64,000 nt of DNA, from positions 310,001 through 374,000 of the forward strand of contig NZ_STGT01000005.1 of the NCBI RefSeq assembly GCF_004912145.1. Direction: 5' to 3'. Positions 27,094-37,250 of the stretch are shown in pieces (position 1 is the first letter of the stretch; every line of letters begins with the position of its first letter). Source of the stretch: Peteryoungia rhizophila (GTDB taxonomy: Bacteria; Pseudomonadota; Alphaproteobacteria; Rhizobiales; Rhizobiaceae). The notes under the pieces are model-generated. The model was not told the DNA's origin. It was given only the letters and a program-made list of their open reading frames with translations, and searched no databases. The translations under genes were made by a program, and so were the position numbers.

Positions 27094-27915
27094 ATGGCAT
27101 TCCAGACCCTTCCCCAGGGGAATGAGAAGGGCGACCGGCCTTGGTGGCTGGTCACCTTCCTGATTCTGGCGATATCCCTCGCCGCCGTCATTTTTTTCAG
27201 CGATCTTTATGCCCAGGTGTTCAACACCGTAGCCAAGGGTCTTTGGGTCACAATCTTTGTCACGCTGGTTGGCTTTGCCCTTGCGACGGCGCTGGGTCTC
27301 CTGATTGCACTTCTTGGCATGTCCGACAGCGTGGTCCTGCGCCAGATCGCCCGCTTCTACGTGGAAGTGGTCCGCGGCATCCCGATCCTGGTTCTATTGT
27401 TTTACATCGCCTTCGTCGGCGCGCCTGCCTTCGTGGCGCTCTACAACCTATTGACGACCCCGCTCATTTCCGCCGGCCTGACCGACCCCATGGTCGTGCG
27501 CGACGTATCGCTGATGTGGCGCGCCGTAATCGCACTGACGATCGGCTATTCCGCCTTCATTGCGGAAATCTTCCGGGCTGGAATCCAGTCGATCGACAAG
27601 GGGCAGATCGAGGCAGCCAAAGCGCTGGGCCTCAGTCGGAGCCAGCGCTTCCGCCTAGTGGTCTTCCCGCAGGCGATCCGCGTGATCTTCCCACCGCTTT
27701 CGAACGATTTCGTCGCGATGGTGAAGGACTCGTCCCTTGTCTCGGTGCTCGGCGTCGCAGACATCACCCAGATGGGCAAGGTCTATGCCTCGGGATCTTT
27801 CCGCTTTTTCGAGACCTACTCGATCGTTGCTTATGTCTATCTCGTTCTGACGATTGGACTGTCGATCCTTCTGAGAGGATTCGAGAAGCGGATGCGCACA
27901 CGCACCCGCAACTGA
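27094..27915 (+). CDS. amino-acid ABC transporter permease
   Basis: A 273-residue inner-membrane permease of the HisM/GlnP type. A short cytoplasmic N-terminus leads into about six helices. The EAA coupling loop reads EAAKALGLSRSQRFRLVVFPQA, and VRGIPILVLLFYIAF is the usual transmembrane motif. It works with the preceding binding protein. No ATP-binding subunit gene follows: the next gene, ppk2, converges 9 bases later. The ATPase must be encoded elsewhere or shared. Confidence 0.9.
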   Translation: MAFQTLPQGNEKGDRPWWLVTFLILAISLAAVIFFSDLYAQVFNTVAKGLWVTIFVTLVGFALATALGLLIALLGMSDSVVLRQIARFYVEVVRGIPILVLLFYIAFVGAPAFVALYNLLTTPLISAGLTDPMVVRDVSLMWRAVIALTIGYSAFIAEIFRAGIQSIDKGQIEAAKALGLSRSQRFRLVVFPQAIRVIFPPLSNDFVAMVKDSSLVSVLGVADITQMGKVYASGSFRFFETYSIVAYVYLVLTIGLSILLRGFEKRMRTRTRN

Positions 27916-27924
27916 CAGACGAGT

Positions 27925-28818
27925 TCAATACTGTTCCGGCACATACATCTCCAGCGGCACCGGCTGGCGAATGTAATCGTCGTTTCGCACACGGGCCGGT
28001 AGCTCGACCGTCTCCTTTGGCACATGTTCGTAGGGCACCTGTGACAGGAGATGAGCGATCATGTTGAGCCGCGCCTTCTTCTTGTCGACAGCCTGCACCA
28101 CCCACCAGGGCGCCTCGCGGATATGCGTCCGCTCCAGCATCTCCTCCTTGGCCCGGGTGTAATCCTCCCAGTGCACCCGGCTTTCGAGATCCATGGGCGA
28201 AAGCTTCCATTGCTTTAAGGGATCGTTGATGCGCATGCGGAAGCGAAATTCCTGCTCCTCGTCTGTGATCGAGAACCAGTATTTGACCAGAATGATCCCA
28301 GAACGAACTAACATGCGCTCGAATTCCGGGACCGAGCGGAAGAACTCCTCCAACTCGTCGGGTCCGCAAAAGCCCATCACACGCTCGACACCAGCTCGAT
28401 TATACCAGGAGCGGTCGAACAGAACCATTTCGCCGGCCGTCGGCAGATGCTGGACGTAACGCTGGAAATACCATTGGCTGCGCTCGCGCTCGGTGGGTGC
28501 CGGCAGTGCAACGACCCGGCAGACGCGCGGATTGAGCCGCTGTGTGACCCTTTTGATCGCACCGCCCTTGCCAGCAGAGTCACGCCCTTCGAACAGCACG
28601 ACCATCTTCAGTTTCTTGTATTGAACCCAGTCCTGCAGGCGTACCAGTTCATGCTGGAGGCGAAAGAGTTCGCGGAAGTAGATCTTCCGGTCGATCATGG
28701 GCTCGGACATGCCGTCGGCAACGAGCTGGTCGAGCCGATCCTCGTCCAGTTGCTGCTCCAGCTCCTCGTCGAAACTGTCGAGGAGTTCGGTCTTGATGCG
28801 GTGGATCTCTTCGTTCAT
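27925..28818 (-). CDS. ppk2: polyphosphate kinase 2
   Basis: A 297-residue PPK2-family kinase that transfers phosphate between polyphosphate and nucleotides. The P-loop is EGRDSAGKGGAIKR, the second Walker-type segment MVLFDRSWYNRAGVE carries the lid motif, and DPLKQWKLSPMD follows. Length and single-domain form fit class I PPK2. ATG 28818 (MNEEIHR) starts the family; the frame runs 14 codons further. It is monocistronic and its 3' end nearly abuts the converging ABC permease gene. Confidence 0.93.
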   Translation of the reverse strand: MNEEIHRIKTELLDSFDEELEQQLDEDRLDQLVADGMSEPMIDRKIYFRELFRLQHELVRLQDWVQYKKLKMVVLFEGRDSAGKGGAIKRVTQRLNPRVCRVVALPAPTERERSQWYFQRYVQHLPTAGEMVLFDRSWYNRAGVERVMGFCGPDELEEFFRSVPEFERMLVRSGIILVKYWFSITDEEQEFRFRMRINDPLKQWKLSPMDLESRVHWEDYTRAKEEMLERTHIREAPWWVVQAVDKKKARLNMIAHLLSQVPYEHVPKETVELPARVRNDDYIRQPVPLEMYVPEQY

Positions 28819-29147
28819 GGCGCGGGTTCCCATAGGGCGTGCGATACTGACGAAGATCAATCATGCTTGCACGAAAGCTTCATGACAGAGGCATGTCACA
28901 AGGCTCGCGAACCAATTGCCGACAATTGTGAAAACTGATATGACGCCGCTCATGGGATCGAAATTCGGATGCCTCGCGAACCAGTTCATCGTGCTGCAGG
29001 ACCACAAGCGTCTGCCGGCACGCTTCTTCGCGCGCGTTCAAGGGGCACTCGCGAGCCTTCGCGGCTGAGCGCCTCGCGCTGCGGGAGCGGCGCCGATGCA
29101 TCCTGAACACTCCAAAATCCTTTCCTCAGTCTGGACGGAACATAGCC
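28819..29147. other. intergenic region between divergent ppk2 and leuC
   Basis: 329 bases holding the promoters of both genes. No clear sigma-factor consensus or riboswitch was recognised. The right part, about 29045-29095, is rich in GCGAG/CTCGC-type short inverted repeats that could fold in the leuC leader. A possible 42-codon frame lies inside (listed separately). Confidence 0.5.
28940..29068 (+). CDS. possible small ORF upstream of leuC
   Basis: A 42-codon frame starting at ATG 28940 and ending at TGA 29066-29068, about 80 bases before leuC. The product would be basic and hydrophobic, with no family known to me. It has six scattered leucine codons, not a run, so it is not a classical leucine attenuator peptide. 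No ribosome-binding site is evident. It may be a leader peptide, a real small protein, or chance. Confidence 0.2.
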   Translation: MTPLMGSKFGCLANQFIVLQDHKRLPARFFARVQGALASLRG

Positions 29148-30557
<1,410 letters not shown>

Positions 30558-30587
30558 GCCAGTTTCCAATCCATCCTCGGATATTCG

Positions 30588-30618
30588 CCGCCCGCTGCAA
30601 AGCGGGCGGTTTCTTTTT
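30588..30618 (+). terminator. rho-independent terminator of leuC
   Basis: Stem CCGCCCGCT/AGCGGGCGG with loop GCAA, followed by TTTCTTTTT. Confidence 0.9.
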
Positions 30619-30741
30619 GCCGGCCCGTTGCAATGATGGCCGAAGGCGTTATCGTCGCGGCGTCACAAAACTGTCACATGCCGCCCGCGGGTTTCCCATG
30701 AACATCAGCATATCCGGAGTCTCAGCCCGCAGGCCGCGGTC

Positions 30742-31572
30742 GTGAGCACTGTTGCCGTCGGCCTGGCGCTCATCGCCGCTATCCTTCATGCGAGCTGGAA
30801 TGCCTTCCTGCGAACTGGCGCGGACCGCCTCTGGTCGATCACGGTGATGAGCCTGGCAGGCAGCATCATCTGCCTGCCCTTCCTCTTCATCCTGCCGGTC
30901 CCGGGATTTGCCGCCTGGCCCTATATCCTGCTCTCGGCCGGCCTGCAGGTAGGCTACAGCCTGTTTCTGGTGGCAGCCTATCGCCACGGAGAACTCGGGC
31001 AGGTCTACCCGATCGTCAGGGGTACCGTCCCGCTTCTGGTCACTCTCGGCGGCTTCCTCTTCTTTGGCGAGGTGCTGGGGCCCTGGCAGACGCTCGGAGT
31101 CATCTTGATCGCCGGGGGCATCATGAGCCTCTCACTGGGCAGAACCCGTGCGGCGACCTCCTCCATCCTCTTCGCGCTGACAACGGGCCTGATCATCGCC
31201 TGCTATTCGACGGTCGATTCGCGTGGGGTCAAACTGGTCGAACAACCCATAGCCTACGCTGTCTGGGTGCTTTTTCTCTTCGGCCTGATGATCACGATCG
31301 CCTTCGCCGTCACCCGAAGGGGGCTGGCGATCGATATTCGCTCGCCGCTCACCTGGAAGGCTGCCGCGGGTGGCGTGGTGGCCATGCTGGCCTATGGACT
31401 GGTGGTCGTGGCCTATGCCTATGCACCTGCAGGGCTCGTTACTGCAGTGCGCGAAACGAGCGTCGTCTTCGCCGTCCTGATCGGAGCCCTGCTCCTCGGC
31501 GAGCCACTGACGGTTCGCAGGCTCCTCGCCTGCCTCATCGTGGCCGGCGGCGCAATCAGTGTCAGCCTCTGA
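30742..31572 (+). CDS. DMT-superfamily transporter (EamA type)
   Basis: A 276-residue inner-membrane protein with ten predicted helices in two EamA repeats. Typical features are the opening ALIAAILHASWNAFLR and the repeat-end PLLVTLGGFLFFGE, mirrored in the second half by SVVFAVLIGALLLGEPLT. Such proteins export or import small metabolites; the substrate is unknown. The start appears to be GTG 30742. It converges on rplS across a shared terminator hairpin. Confidence 0.82.
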   Translation: MSTVAVGLALIAAILHASWNAFLRTGADRLWSITVMSLAGSIICLPFLFILPVPGFAAWPYILLSAGLQVGYSLFLVAAYRHGELGQVYPIVRGTVPLLVTLGGFLFFGEVLGPWQTLGVILIAGGIMSLSLGRTRAATSSILFALTTGLIIACYSTVDSRGVKLVEQPIAYAVWVLFLFGLMITIAFAVTRRGLAIDIRSPLTWKAAAGGVVAMLAYGLVVVAYAYAPAGLVTAVRETSVVFAVLIGALLLGEPLTVRRLLACLIVAGGAISVSL

Positions 31573-31606
31573 ACCATCTGCTGTCGTCGCATACTCCCAA
31601 ACGAAA

Positions 31607-31631
31607 AAAGGCTCCGGAAACCGGAGCCTTT
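31607..31631. terminator. bidirectional terminator between DMT transporter and rplS
   Basis: Perfect 11-bp stem AAAGGCTCCGG/CCGGAGCCTTT with loop AAA, flanked by an A-run on the left and a short T-rich run on the right. Confidence 0.85.
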
Positions 31632-31653
31632 CATCAATAAGTCTTGCGACTGC

Positions 31654-32190
31654 TTATTCGGCAGAAGCTTCTGCTGCGGCAGCAGCTTCAGCAGCAGCGG
31701 CCTTTTCAGCGGCTTCGGCTGCTGCCTTTTCGGCGGCCAGCGCCTGTGCTGCTGCGACCTTCTCGGCTTCCAGACGTGCCTTTTCCTCGGCAACGGCGGC
31801 GCGCTCGGCGTCGTTCAGCTTGCGAGCGCGGGTGCCGGTGTTCTCGACGATACGAGCCGACTTGCCGCGACGATCGCGCAGGTAGTAGAGCTTGGCGCGA
31901 CGGACCTTACCGCGGCGGACGATTTCGACGCCTTCGACGAGCGGCGAGTAGACGGGGAATACGCGCTCGACGCCTTCGCCGTAGGAGATCTTGCGAACGG
32001 TGAAGCTCTCGTTGATGCCAGCGCCCGAACGAGCGATGCAAACGCCTTCATAGGCCTGCACGCGGGTACGGTTGCCTTCCTTGACGGTGACGTTCACGCG
32101 CACGGTGTCGCCCGGGGAGAATTCCGGGAGCTTGCGCTTGGCTTCGATCTTGGCAGCCTGTTCGGCTTCCAGCTGCTGAATGATGTTCAT
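31654..32190 (-). CDS. rplS: 50S ribosomal protein L19
   Basis: A 178-residue L19. The core ([53 protein letters not shown]) fills the first 115 or so residues. Beyond it runs a 60-residue tail of Ala, Glu and Lys ending AAAEASAE, absent from E. coli L19. The tail is low in complexity and probably helical or disordered. The usual trmD neighbour is separated by a plus-strand TSUP gene, so rplS likely has its own promoter in the 277-base region upstream. Confidence 0.95.
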   Translation of the reverse strand: MNIIQQLEAEQAAKIEAKRKLPEFSPGDTVRVNVTVKEGNRTRVQAYEGVCIARSGAGINESFTVRKISYGEGVERVFPVYSPLVEGVEIVRRGKVRRAKLYYLRDRRGKSARIVENTGTRARKLNDAERAAVAEEKARLEAEKVAAAQALAAEKAAAEAAEKAAAAEAAAAAEASAE

Positions 32191-32467
32191 GTCTAACCTC
32201 GGTTTCTTCTGAAACAGCCAGAGCGCTCAACGATGATCCCTGGGTTCATGCCGCAGGATCTTGACCCTGATGGGTCGGAGCGAATGCGCAGTTCTTTGTT
32301 TTGGCAGACGGGCGAAACGCCCATTTCCGAGGGGGCCATTACACCAAGATGGCCGGCTTGTCACCCCATGAGTTTCAAATATTGCCCCTGACGAGGCCCC
32401 TGGATGCCTTGATGCGTCAGATCTATGCCCTTAAGACTTCGCCACGATCTATCGGAAGGACAATCGC

Positions 32468-33214
32468 ATGACCATCGCCATGATTTTGCTGCTCTTCGCA
32501 TCCGGCTTCCTGTCGGGAGCGGTGAACGCGATTGCCGGTGGCGGTACCTTCCTGACATTCGGCGCGCTGACGCTCGCCGGGCTGCCCCCGATCAGCGCCA
32601 ATGCGACCTCCTCCGTCACCCAGTTCCCGGGCTATATCACATCGACACTCGCCTATCGCAAGGAGTTGAGCGAGATGGGACGTGGCGTGTGGATCCTCGC
32701 TCTTGTTTCTGCAATCGGTGCCGCCGGGGGCTCGCTTTTCCTGATCTCCCTGTCCAATCCCGCCTTCCGCTCGATGGTCCCATGGCTTCTGCTGGGTGCC
32801 ACCGCCATCTTTGCAGCAGGGCCGAAACTGAGACCGAAGACGAAAGGCGAAAGCCATCCGGCAAGCCCGCTCGGGCTCGCCCTGCAGAGCCTTACCTCAT
32901 TCTACGGTGGCTTCTTCGGCGCTGGCATGGGTATCATGATGCTGGCATCACTGGGCTTGGCGAGTGGCGGCGACTACCACCGGCTGAACGCTCTGAAGAA
33001 CTTCCTGTCGATCGTCATCGCAGCCGTTGCCATTGTCATCTTCGCCAGCGCCGGCGCGCTGTCCTGGCTGCATGCCGTAATCATGATTCCGGCGGTTGCT
33101 GTCGGTGGCTATGCGGGTGTCGCCATGGCGAAGAAGGTACCGCAGAACGTGCTGCGCTGGCTGGTGGTCGCGGCAGGGCTCGGGCTCGCCGCCTATTACT
33201 TTTTGACCGGCTGA
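32468..33214 (+). CDS. TSUP-family (TauE/SafE) membrane transporter
   Basis: A 248-residue membrane protein of the sulfite exporter TauE/SafE family with about eight helices. The first repeat has [20 protein letters not shown] and the second [18 protein letters not shown], both characteristic. Substrates of the family include sulfite, sulfoacetate and other organosulfur anions; the one here is unknown. It sits on the opposite strand between trmD and rplS and overlaps the 3' end of trmD by 19 bases. Confidence 0.87.
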   Translation: MTIAMILLLFASGFLSGAVNAIAGGGTFLTFGALTLAGLPPISANATSSVTQFPGYITSTLAYRKELSEMGRGVWILALVSAIGAAGGSLFLISLSNPAFRSMVPWLLLGATAIFAAGPKLRPKTKGESHPASPLGLALQSLTSFYGGFFGAGMGIMMLASLGLASGGDYHRLNALKNFLSIVIAAVAIVIFASAGALSWLHAVIMIPAVAVGGYAGVAMAKKVPQNVLRWLVVAAGLGLAAYYFLTG

Positions 33215-33888
33215 ACCGGCAACAGGTCCGGGCGTCGCTCGCGGGTCAGTGCAACAGCCTGCTCGCGCCGCCATTTCTCGATGGCAGCGTGATTGCCTGA
33301 GGTCAGGACCTCCGGGATTTCCCGGTCCTCGAAGACCTGCGGGCGGGTATATTGCGGGTGTTCGAGCAATCCGCCCTCGAAGCTTTCATGCACGCCTGAT
33401 AGCTGGTTGCCCATCACGCCGGGCAGGATCCGCACGACGGCATCAAGGAGCGTCAGCGCCGCCGGCTCGCCACCGGAGAGAATATAGTCGCCAATTGACA
33501 CTTCTTCGAGCTGGCGCGCATCGATGACACGTTGGTCGATACCCTCGAAACGGCCACAGACGATGACCACGCCCTCGCCTGCGGCAAGCGCACGAACCCG
33601 CTCCTGGGTGAGAGGCCGGCCACGCGGGCTCATCAAAAGCCGCGGCCTTCCATCGTCAGCTATGGAATCGATCGCTCGGGCCAGCACATCGGGCCGCAGC
33701 ACCATTCCAGCTCCGCCGCCAGACGGTGTATCGTCGACGCTGCGATGCTTGTCCTCGGTGAAATCACGGATCTGCACAGCCTCGATCTGCCAATCGCCGC
33801 GCTCGAGCGCGCGCCCGGCAAGCGCCTGGCCCAGATGGCCGGGAAACATGTCCGGGTAGAGTGTCAGTATGGAAGCCTTGAAAGGCAT
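33196..33888 (-). CDS. trmD: tRNA (guanine-N1)-methyltransferase
   Basis: A 230-residue SPOUT methyltransferase that makes m1G37 in tRNAs and so prevents frameshifting. Typical segments are [29 protein letters not shown], the knot loop [11 protein letters not shown] and the C-terminal region [14 protein letters not shown] 33888 begins the family; the frame upstream overlaps rimM. It follows rimM by 7 bases in the ffh-rpsP-rimM-trmD order. Its end overlaps the converging TSUP gene. Confidence 0.95.
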   Translation of the reverse strand: MPFKASILTLYPDMFPGHLGQALAGRALERGDWQIEAVQIRDFTEDKHRSVDDTPSGGGAGMVLRPDVLARAIDSIADDGRPRLLMSPRGRPLTQERVRALAAGEGVVIVCGRFEGIDQRVIDARQLEEVSIGDYILSGGEPAALTLLDAVVRILPGVMGNQLSGVHESFEGGLLEHPQYTRPQVFEDREIPEVLTSGNHAAIEKWRREQAVALTRERRPDLLPVQPVKK

Positions 33889-33895
33889 GGGAGGC

Positions 33896-34474
33896 TCAGC
33901 GCCCGTTGTTCGGCCGGGGCTTTCCACCGGCATTGCCATAAGGCTTCTCTTCACCGTCATCCTTCAGGCCGGCCGCGATCGGATCGACGAGCAGACGTCC
34001 GCCTTCGAGATCGATCTCCAGCACTGCGGCTTCGGAAAAGGGAATGAGCACGGGCCGCTTGCCGGGCCCCTTGAGCTCAAGGAGGTCGCCGGCACCGAAA
34101 TCATAGACCGCCGTCACGGCGCCGTAGTGATTGTTTTCCGCGTCATAGACTTCGAGCCCCTCGAGATCCGTGTAGTAGAACTCGTCCTCTTCCAGATCAT
34201 CATCCGGCAGCGCATCGCGATCGACGAAAAGCTCGGTCCCGTTCAGGGCCTCGGCCGCGTTGCGGTCGTTAACCCCGCGGAAGCGCACGATGGCGACAGT
34301 CTTGCCGTCGCGAATGTCGAGGATCTCGAATTTGCGCCCGTCAGCCGCATGGAGGAAACCATAGTCCGCAAGGCCCAGCGGATCCTCGGTGAATGTCTTG
34401 ACCCGCACTTCGCCCCGGAGCCCCTGGGCGGCGCCGATCACGGCCATCAGTATCGGGTTTTCAATTTTGCTCAT
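33896..34474 (-). CDS. rimM: 16S rRNA maturation protein RimM
   Basis: A 192-residue 30S assembly factor. The N-terminal RimM domain shows [21 protein letters not shown] and a C-terminal PRC-barrel has [12 protein letters not shown] and [15 protein letters not shown]. An extra C-terminal tail of about 25 polar residues extends past the barrel. RimM binds S19 and acts together with S16, whose gene lies just upstream. Confidence 0.94.
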   Translation of the reverse strand: MSKIENPILMAVIGAAQGLRGEVRVKTFTEDPLGLADYGFLHAADGRKFEILDIRDGKTVAIVRFRGVNDRNAAEALNGTELFVDRDALPDDDLEEDEFYYTDLEGLEVYDAENNHYGAVTAVYDFGAGDLLELKGPGKRPVLIPFSEAAVLEIDLEGGRLLVDPIAAGLKDDGEEKPYGNAGGKPRPNNGR

Positions 34475-34542
34475 CGGGCGGAACGGTCCTGCATATGCAT
34501 CGGTTCGACATTCCTTTTAGGCGCAAGCAGCCCGAAAGAAAA

Positions 34543-34577
34543 CGCAAAAACGGGCGATGGGGTGACCCACCGCCCGT
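34543..34577 (-). terminator. hairpin after rpsP, terminator or attenuator
   Basis: On the minus strand ACGGGCG/CGCCCGT encloses a second stem TGGG/CCCA and is followed by TTTTTGCG. It lies between rpsP and rimM, so it may reduce rather than abolish readthrough into rimM-trmD. Confidence 0.7.
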
Positions 34578-34597
34578 CGATATCGACTGGATGCCGA

Positions 34598-34972
34598 TTA
34601 TTCTGCGGAGCCTTCAGCGGCAGCGGCGGCAGCATCAGCAGCCTTCTGAGCGCGCTCGGCAGTGCGTTCCTGGGCCTTCTTGCCCGGCTTTGCCTTGTCC
34701 GGGTTGCTGCGAACAGCGCGCTCGGCGATACCGGCTTCAGCCATGAAACGCAGGACGCGGTCGGTCGGCTGAGCGCCCTTGGCAACCCATGCCTTGATGG
34801 AATCGACGTCGAGCTCAACGCGCTTTTCGTTGTCCTTGCCGAGCATCGGGTTCCAGGAACCGACGCGGTCGAGGAAACGGCCGTCACGCGGTGCGCGGGC
34901 GTCGGCGACGACGATCTGGTAGTAAGGGCGCTTCTTGGAACCACCGCGGGCGAGACGAATCTTGAGGGACAT
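34598..34972 (-). CDS. rpsP: 30S ribosomal protein S16
   Basis: A 124-residue S16. The core ([33 protein letters not shown]) fills about 80 residues. It is followed by a Lys/Ala/Glu-rich tail ending [10 protein letters not shown], much like the tail of L19 in the same cluster. It lies between chorismate mutase and rimM. Confidence 0.95.
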   Translation of the reverse strand: MSLKIRLARGGSKKRPYYQIVVADARAPRDGRFLDRVGSWNPMLGKDNEKRVELDVDSIKAWVAKGAQPTDRVLRFMAEAGIAERAVRSNPDKAKPGKKAQERTAERAQKAADAAAAAAEGSAE

Positions 34973-35038
34973 TGTATTACTCCTTGATGTTTTCAGTTCG
35001 GGCAGCCGTGGCGAACCCTGTTCTTGTTGAGGCCGCCG

Positions 35039-35359
35039 TCAGGCGGTCTTTTCAGTTGCACCGCCATGTTCGGCGGCAATGGCTTCATGATGCCGGATGA
35101 CTTCCTTGATGATGAAGTTCAGGAACTTCTCGGCGAAATCCGGATCCAGATGAGCATCCTGAGCCAGGCGGCGCAGGCGTTCGATCTGGTATTCTTCGCG
35201 CGCCGGGTCGGCCGGCGGCAATTCGTACTCGGCTTTCAAAACGCCGACTGCCTTGGTGCAGCGGAAGCGTTCGGCAAGCATGTGGACCAGCGCCGCGTCG
35301 ATATTGTCGATCGACTGGCGATAGCCGGAGAGCTGCTCCTTGATGGACGGATCGATCAT
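35039..35359 (-). CDS. chorismate mutase (AroQ class)
   Basis: A 106-residue all-helical chorismate mutase that converts chorismate to prephenate. Segments include YRQSIDNIDAALVHMLAERF with the early Arg, VGVLKAEYELPPADPAREE and a final helix FLNFIIKEVIRHHE. ATG 35359 is preceded by GAGGAG eight bases upstream and begins 12 bases after the ffh stop; the frame also opens at GTG 35374. Its position between ffh and rpsP is common in Rhizobiales. Confidence 0.9.
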   Translation of the reverse strand: MIDPSIKEQLSGYRQSIDNIDAALVHMLAERFRCTKAVGVLKAEYELPPADPAREEYQIERLRRLAQDAHLDPDFAEKFLNFIIKEVIRHHEAIAAEHGGATEKTA

Positions 35360-35370
35360 GGGCGCGCTCC

Positions 35371-36942
35371 TCACTTTTTCTTCGGCAGGCCGGGAAGGCC
35401 GGTGAAGCCGCCACCGCCGAGACCCGGAAGTTTCGGTCCACCAAGACCCGGCAGGCCACCAGCACCCAGGCCCGGCAAGCCACCCGGCTTCACGCCGGCA
35501 GCTTCTGCCTGCTTGGCAAGCGCTTCGAGCTGCTTCGGATCCATGCTCGACAGGTCGGGCATGCCCATGCCGCCCATGCCGCCGCCGAGGCCCATCTTCG
35601 AAGCGAGGCCGCCCATCATCTGCTTCATCATGCCGCCGCCCTTCTTGCCGCCCATGGCTTTCATCATGTCGGCCATCTGGCGATGCATCTTGAGCAGCTT
35701 GTTGATGTCGGAGGCATCGGTGCCAGACCCGGCGGCAATGCGCTTCTTGCGGGAATGCTTCAGAACGTCGGGATTGGCGCGCTCGGCCTTGGTCATCGAG
35801 GAGATGATGGCGAGCTGGCGCTTGAAAACCTTGTCGTCGAGGCCGGCAGCAGAAATCTTGTCCTTCATGCCGGCCATGCCCGGCATCATGCCCATGATCC
35901 CGCCCATGCCGCCCATCGCCTGCATCTGCTTGATCTGTTCGGCTAGGTCATTGAGGTCGAACTTGCCCTTGGCCATCTTCTCGGCCATGGCGCGGGCTTT
36001 GTCCGCATCGATGTTCTCGGCGGCCTTTTCGACCAACGAAACGATGTCGCCCATGCCGAGAATACGGTCGGCAATGCGTCGCGGATGGAACTCTTCGAGC
36101 TCCGTCATCTTCTCGCCGACACCGATCAGCTTGATCGGCTTGCCGGTGACGGCCCGCATCGAAAGGGCTGCACCGCCACGGCCGTCGCCGTCCATGCGGG
36201 TCAGCACGAGGCCTGTGATGCCGACGCGTTCGTCGAAGTTGCGGGCGAGGTTGACCGCGTCCTGACCGGTCAGGGAGTCGGCGACGAGCAGGATTTCGTG
36301 TGGCTTGGAGCGGGCCTTGATCTCGGCCATCTCCATCATCAGCGGCTCGTCGATATGCGTGCGGCCAGCGGTGTCGAGAATGACGATGTCATGGCCACCG
36401 AGCTTGGCGGCCTGAACGGCCCGGCTGGCAATATCGGTCGGCGACTGGCCTGCAATGATCGGCAGTGTGTCGACACCGGTCTGCACGCCGAGCTGGCGAA
36501 GCTGCTCCTGGGCGGCCGGACGACGCGTGTCGAGCGAGGCCATCAGGACCTTCTTCTTGTCGCGATCCGTCAGGCGCTTGGCGATCTTGCCGGTGGTGGT
36601 CGTTTTGCCCGACCCCTGCAGGCCGACCATCATGATGACGACGGGAGCAGCAGCGTTGAGGTCGATCGAAACGCCTTCCGTGCCGAGCATCTCGACGAGC
36701 TCGTCATGGACGATCTTCACGACCATCTGGCCGGGCTTGATCGACTTCAGGACGGTCGCACCAACAGCCTTTTCGCGCACCTTTTCCGTGAAGGAGCGGA
36801 CCACTTCGAGGGCAACGTCGGCCTCGAGAAGGGCACGACGAACCTCACGCAGGGCAGCCGAGACATCCGCCTCGGACAGTGCGCCACGGCCGGTCAGTCC
36901 ATTCAGAATGGATCCAAGTCGGTCCTGGAGGTTTTCAAACAT
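35371..36942 (-). CDS. ffh: signal recognition particle protein (SRP54)
   Basis: A 523-residue SRP GTPase. The N domain begins MFENLQDRLG; the G domain has the P-loop GLQGSGKTTTTGKIA, DTAGRTHIDE and LTRMDGDGRGG. The Met-rich M domain (MQAMGGMGGIMGMMPGMAGM) binds signal peptides and 4.5S RNA. A Gly/Pro/Leu-rich tail of about 40 residues (GGLPGLGAGGLPGL) is an extension typical of this group. AAGGAAGAG just before ATG 36942 sets the start. It is the first gene of ffh-CM-rpsP-rimM-trmD. Its receptor gene ftsY lies at 45 kb. Confidence 0.96.
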   Translation of the reverse strand: MFENLQDRLGSILNGLTGRGALSEADVSAALREVRRALLEADVALEVVRSFTEKVREKAVGATVLKSIKPGQMVVKIVHDELVEMLGTEGVSIDLNAAAPVVIMMVGLQGSGKTTTTGKIAKRLTDRDKKKVLMASLDTRRPAAQEQLRQLGVQTGVDTLPIIAGQSPTDIASRAVQAAKLGGHDIVILDTAGRTHIDEPLMMEMAEIKARSKPHEILLVADSLTGQDAVNLARNFDERVGITGLVLTRMDGDGRGGAALSMRAVTGKPIKLIGVGEKMTELEEFHPRRIADRILGMGDIVSLVEKAAENIDADKARAMAEKMAKGKFDLNDLAEQIKQMQAMGGMGGIMGMMPGMAGMKDKISAAGLDDKVFKRQLAIISSMTKAERANPDVLKHSRKKRIAAGSGTDASDINKLLKMHRQMADMMKAMGGKKGGGMMKQMMGGLASKMGLGGGMGGMGMPDLSSMDPKQLEALAKQAEAAGVKPGGLPGLGAGGLPGLGGPKLPGLGGGGFTGLPGLPKKK

Positions 36943-37250
36943 CGGCTCTTCCTTGCATGGTTCGGGGAAACCCAAACCTCGGTCTTCTCTGGCCGGAAAA
37001 CAAGACGCAAAGCCAAAAACCACCCGAGGGCGCAACGCGCTGTCGGGTGTTGACCTCCGGGATCTCTTTATACCTTTTCGGGTCCCGGTCGGCGGCTCAG
37101 AGTACTTGTCTCGTCGCAGATTGCGGCGGGTAAACAGGAAAATGGCCGCGAAGTCAAGCCAAGTCCCGATTTCTCAAGGCATCCCCTTCTTTCGGCGATC
37201 TGGAACCCGCATCTTGTCGTAGAATTGACAAAACCACATATGGGTGAGCC
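36943..37250. other. ffh upstream region with terminator-like hairpin
   Basis: 308 bases between ffh and the divergent hydrolase gene, with no gene seen. On the minus strand CACCCGA/TCGGGTG (37049-37043 and 37027-37021) encloses a GCGC core and is followed by GTTTTTGG. This places a terminator-like hairpin about 80 bases before the ffh start although no minus-strand gene lies upstream of it. Confidence 0.5.

Noticed and set aside
31660-31790. GCAGCAGC-like repeats suggesting a microsatellite
   Set aside because: They encode the Ala/Glu-rich tail of L19 in frame, with varied codons; this is coding low complexity, not a tandem repeat array.
35024-36265. 413-codon plus-strand frame opposite chorismate mutase and ffh
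   Set aside because: Pro/Met/Ser-rich reverse reading of the Met-rich M domain and Gly-rich tail of Ffh.
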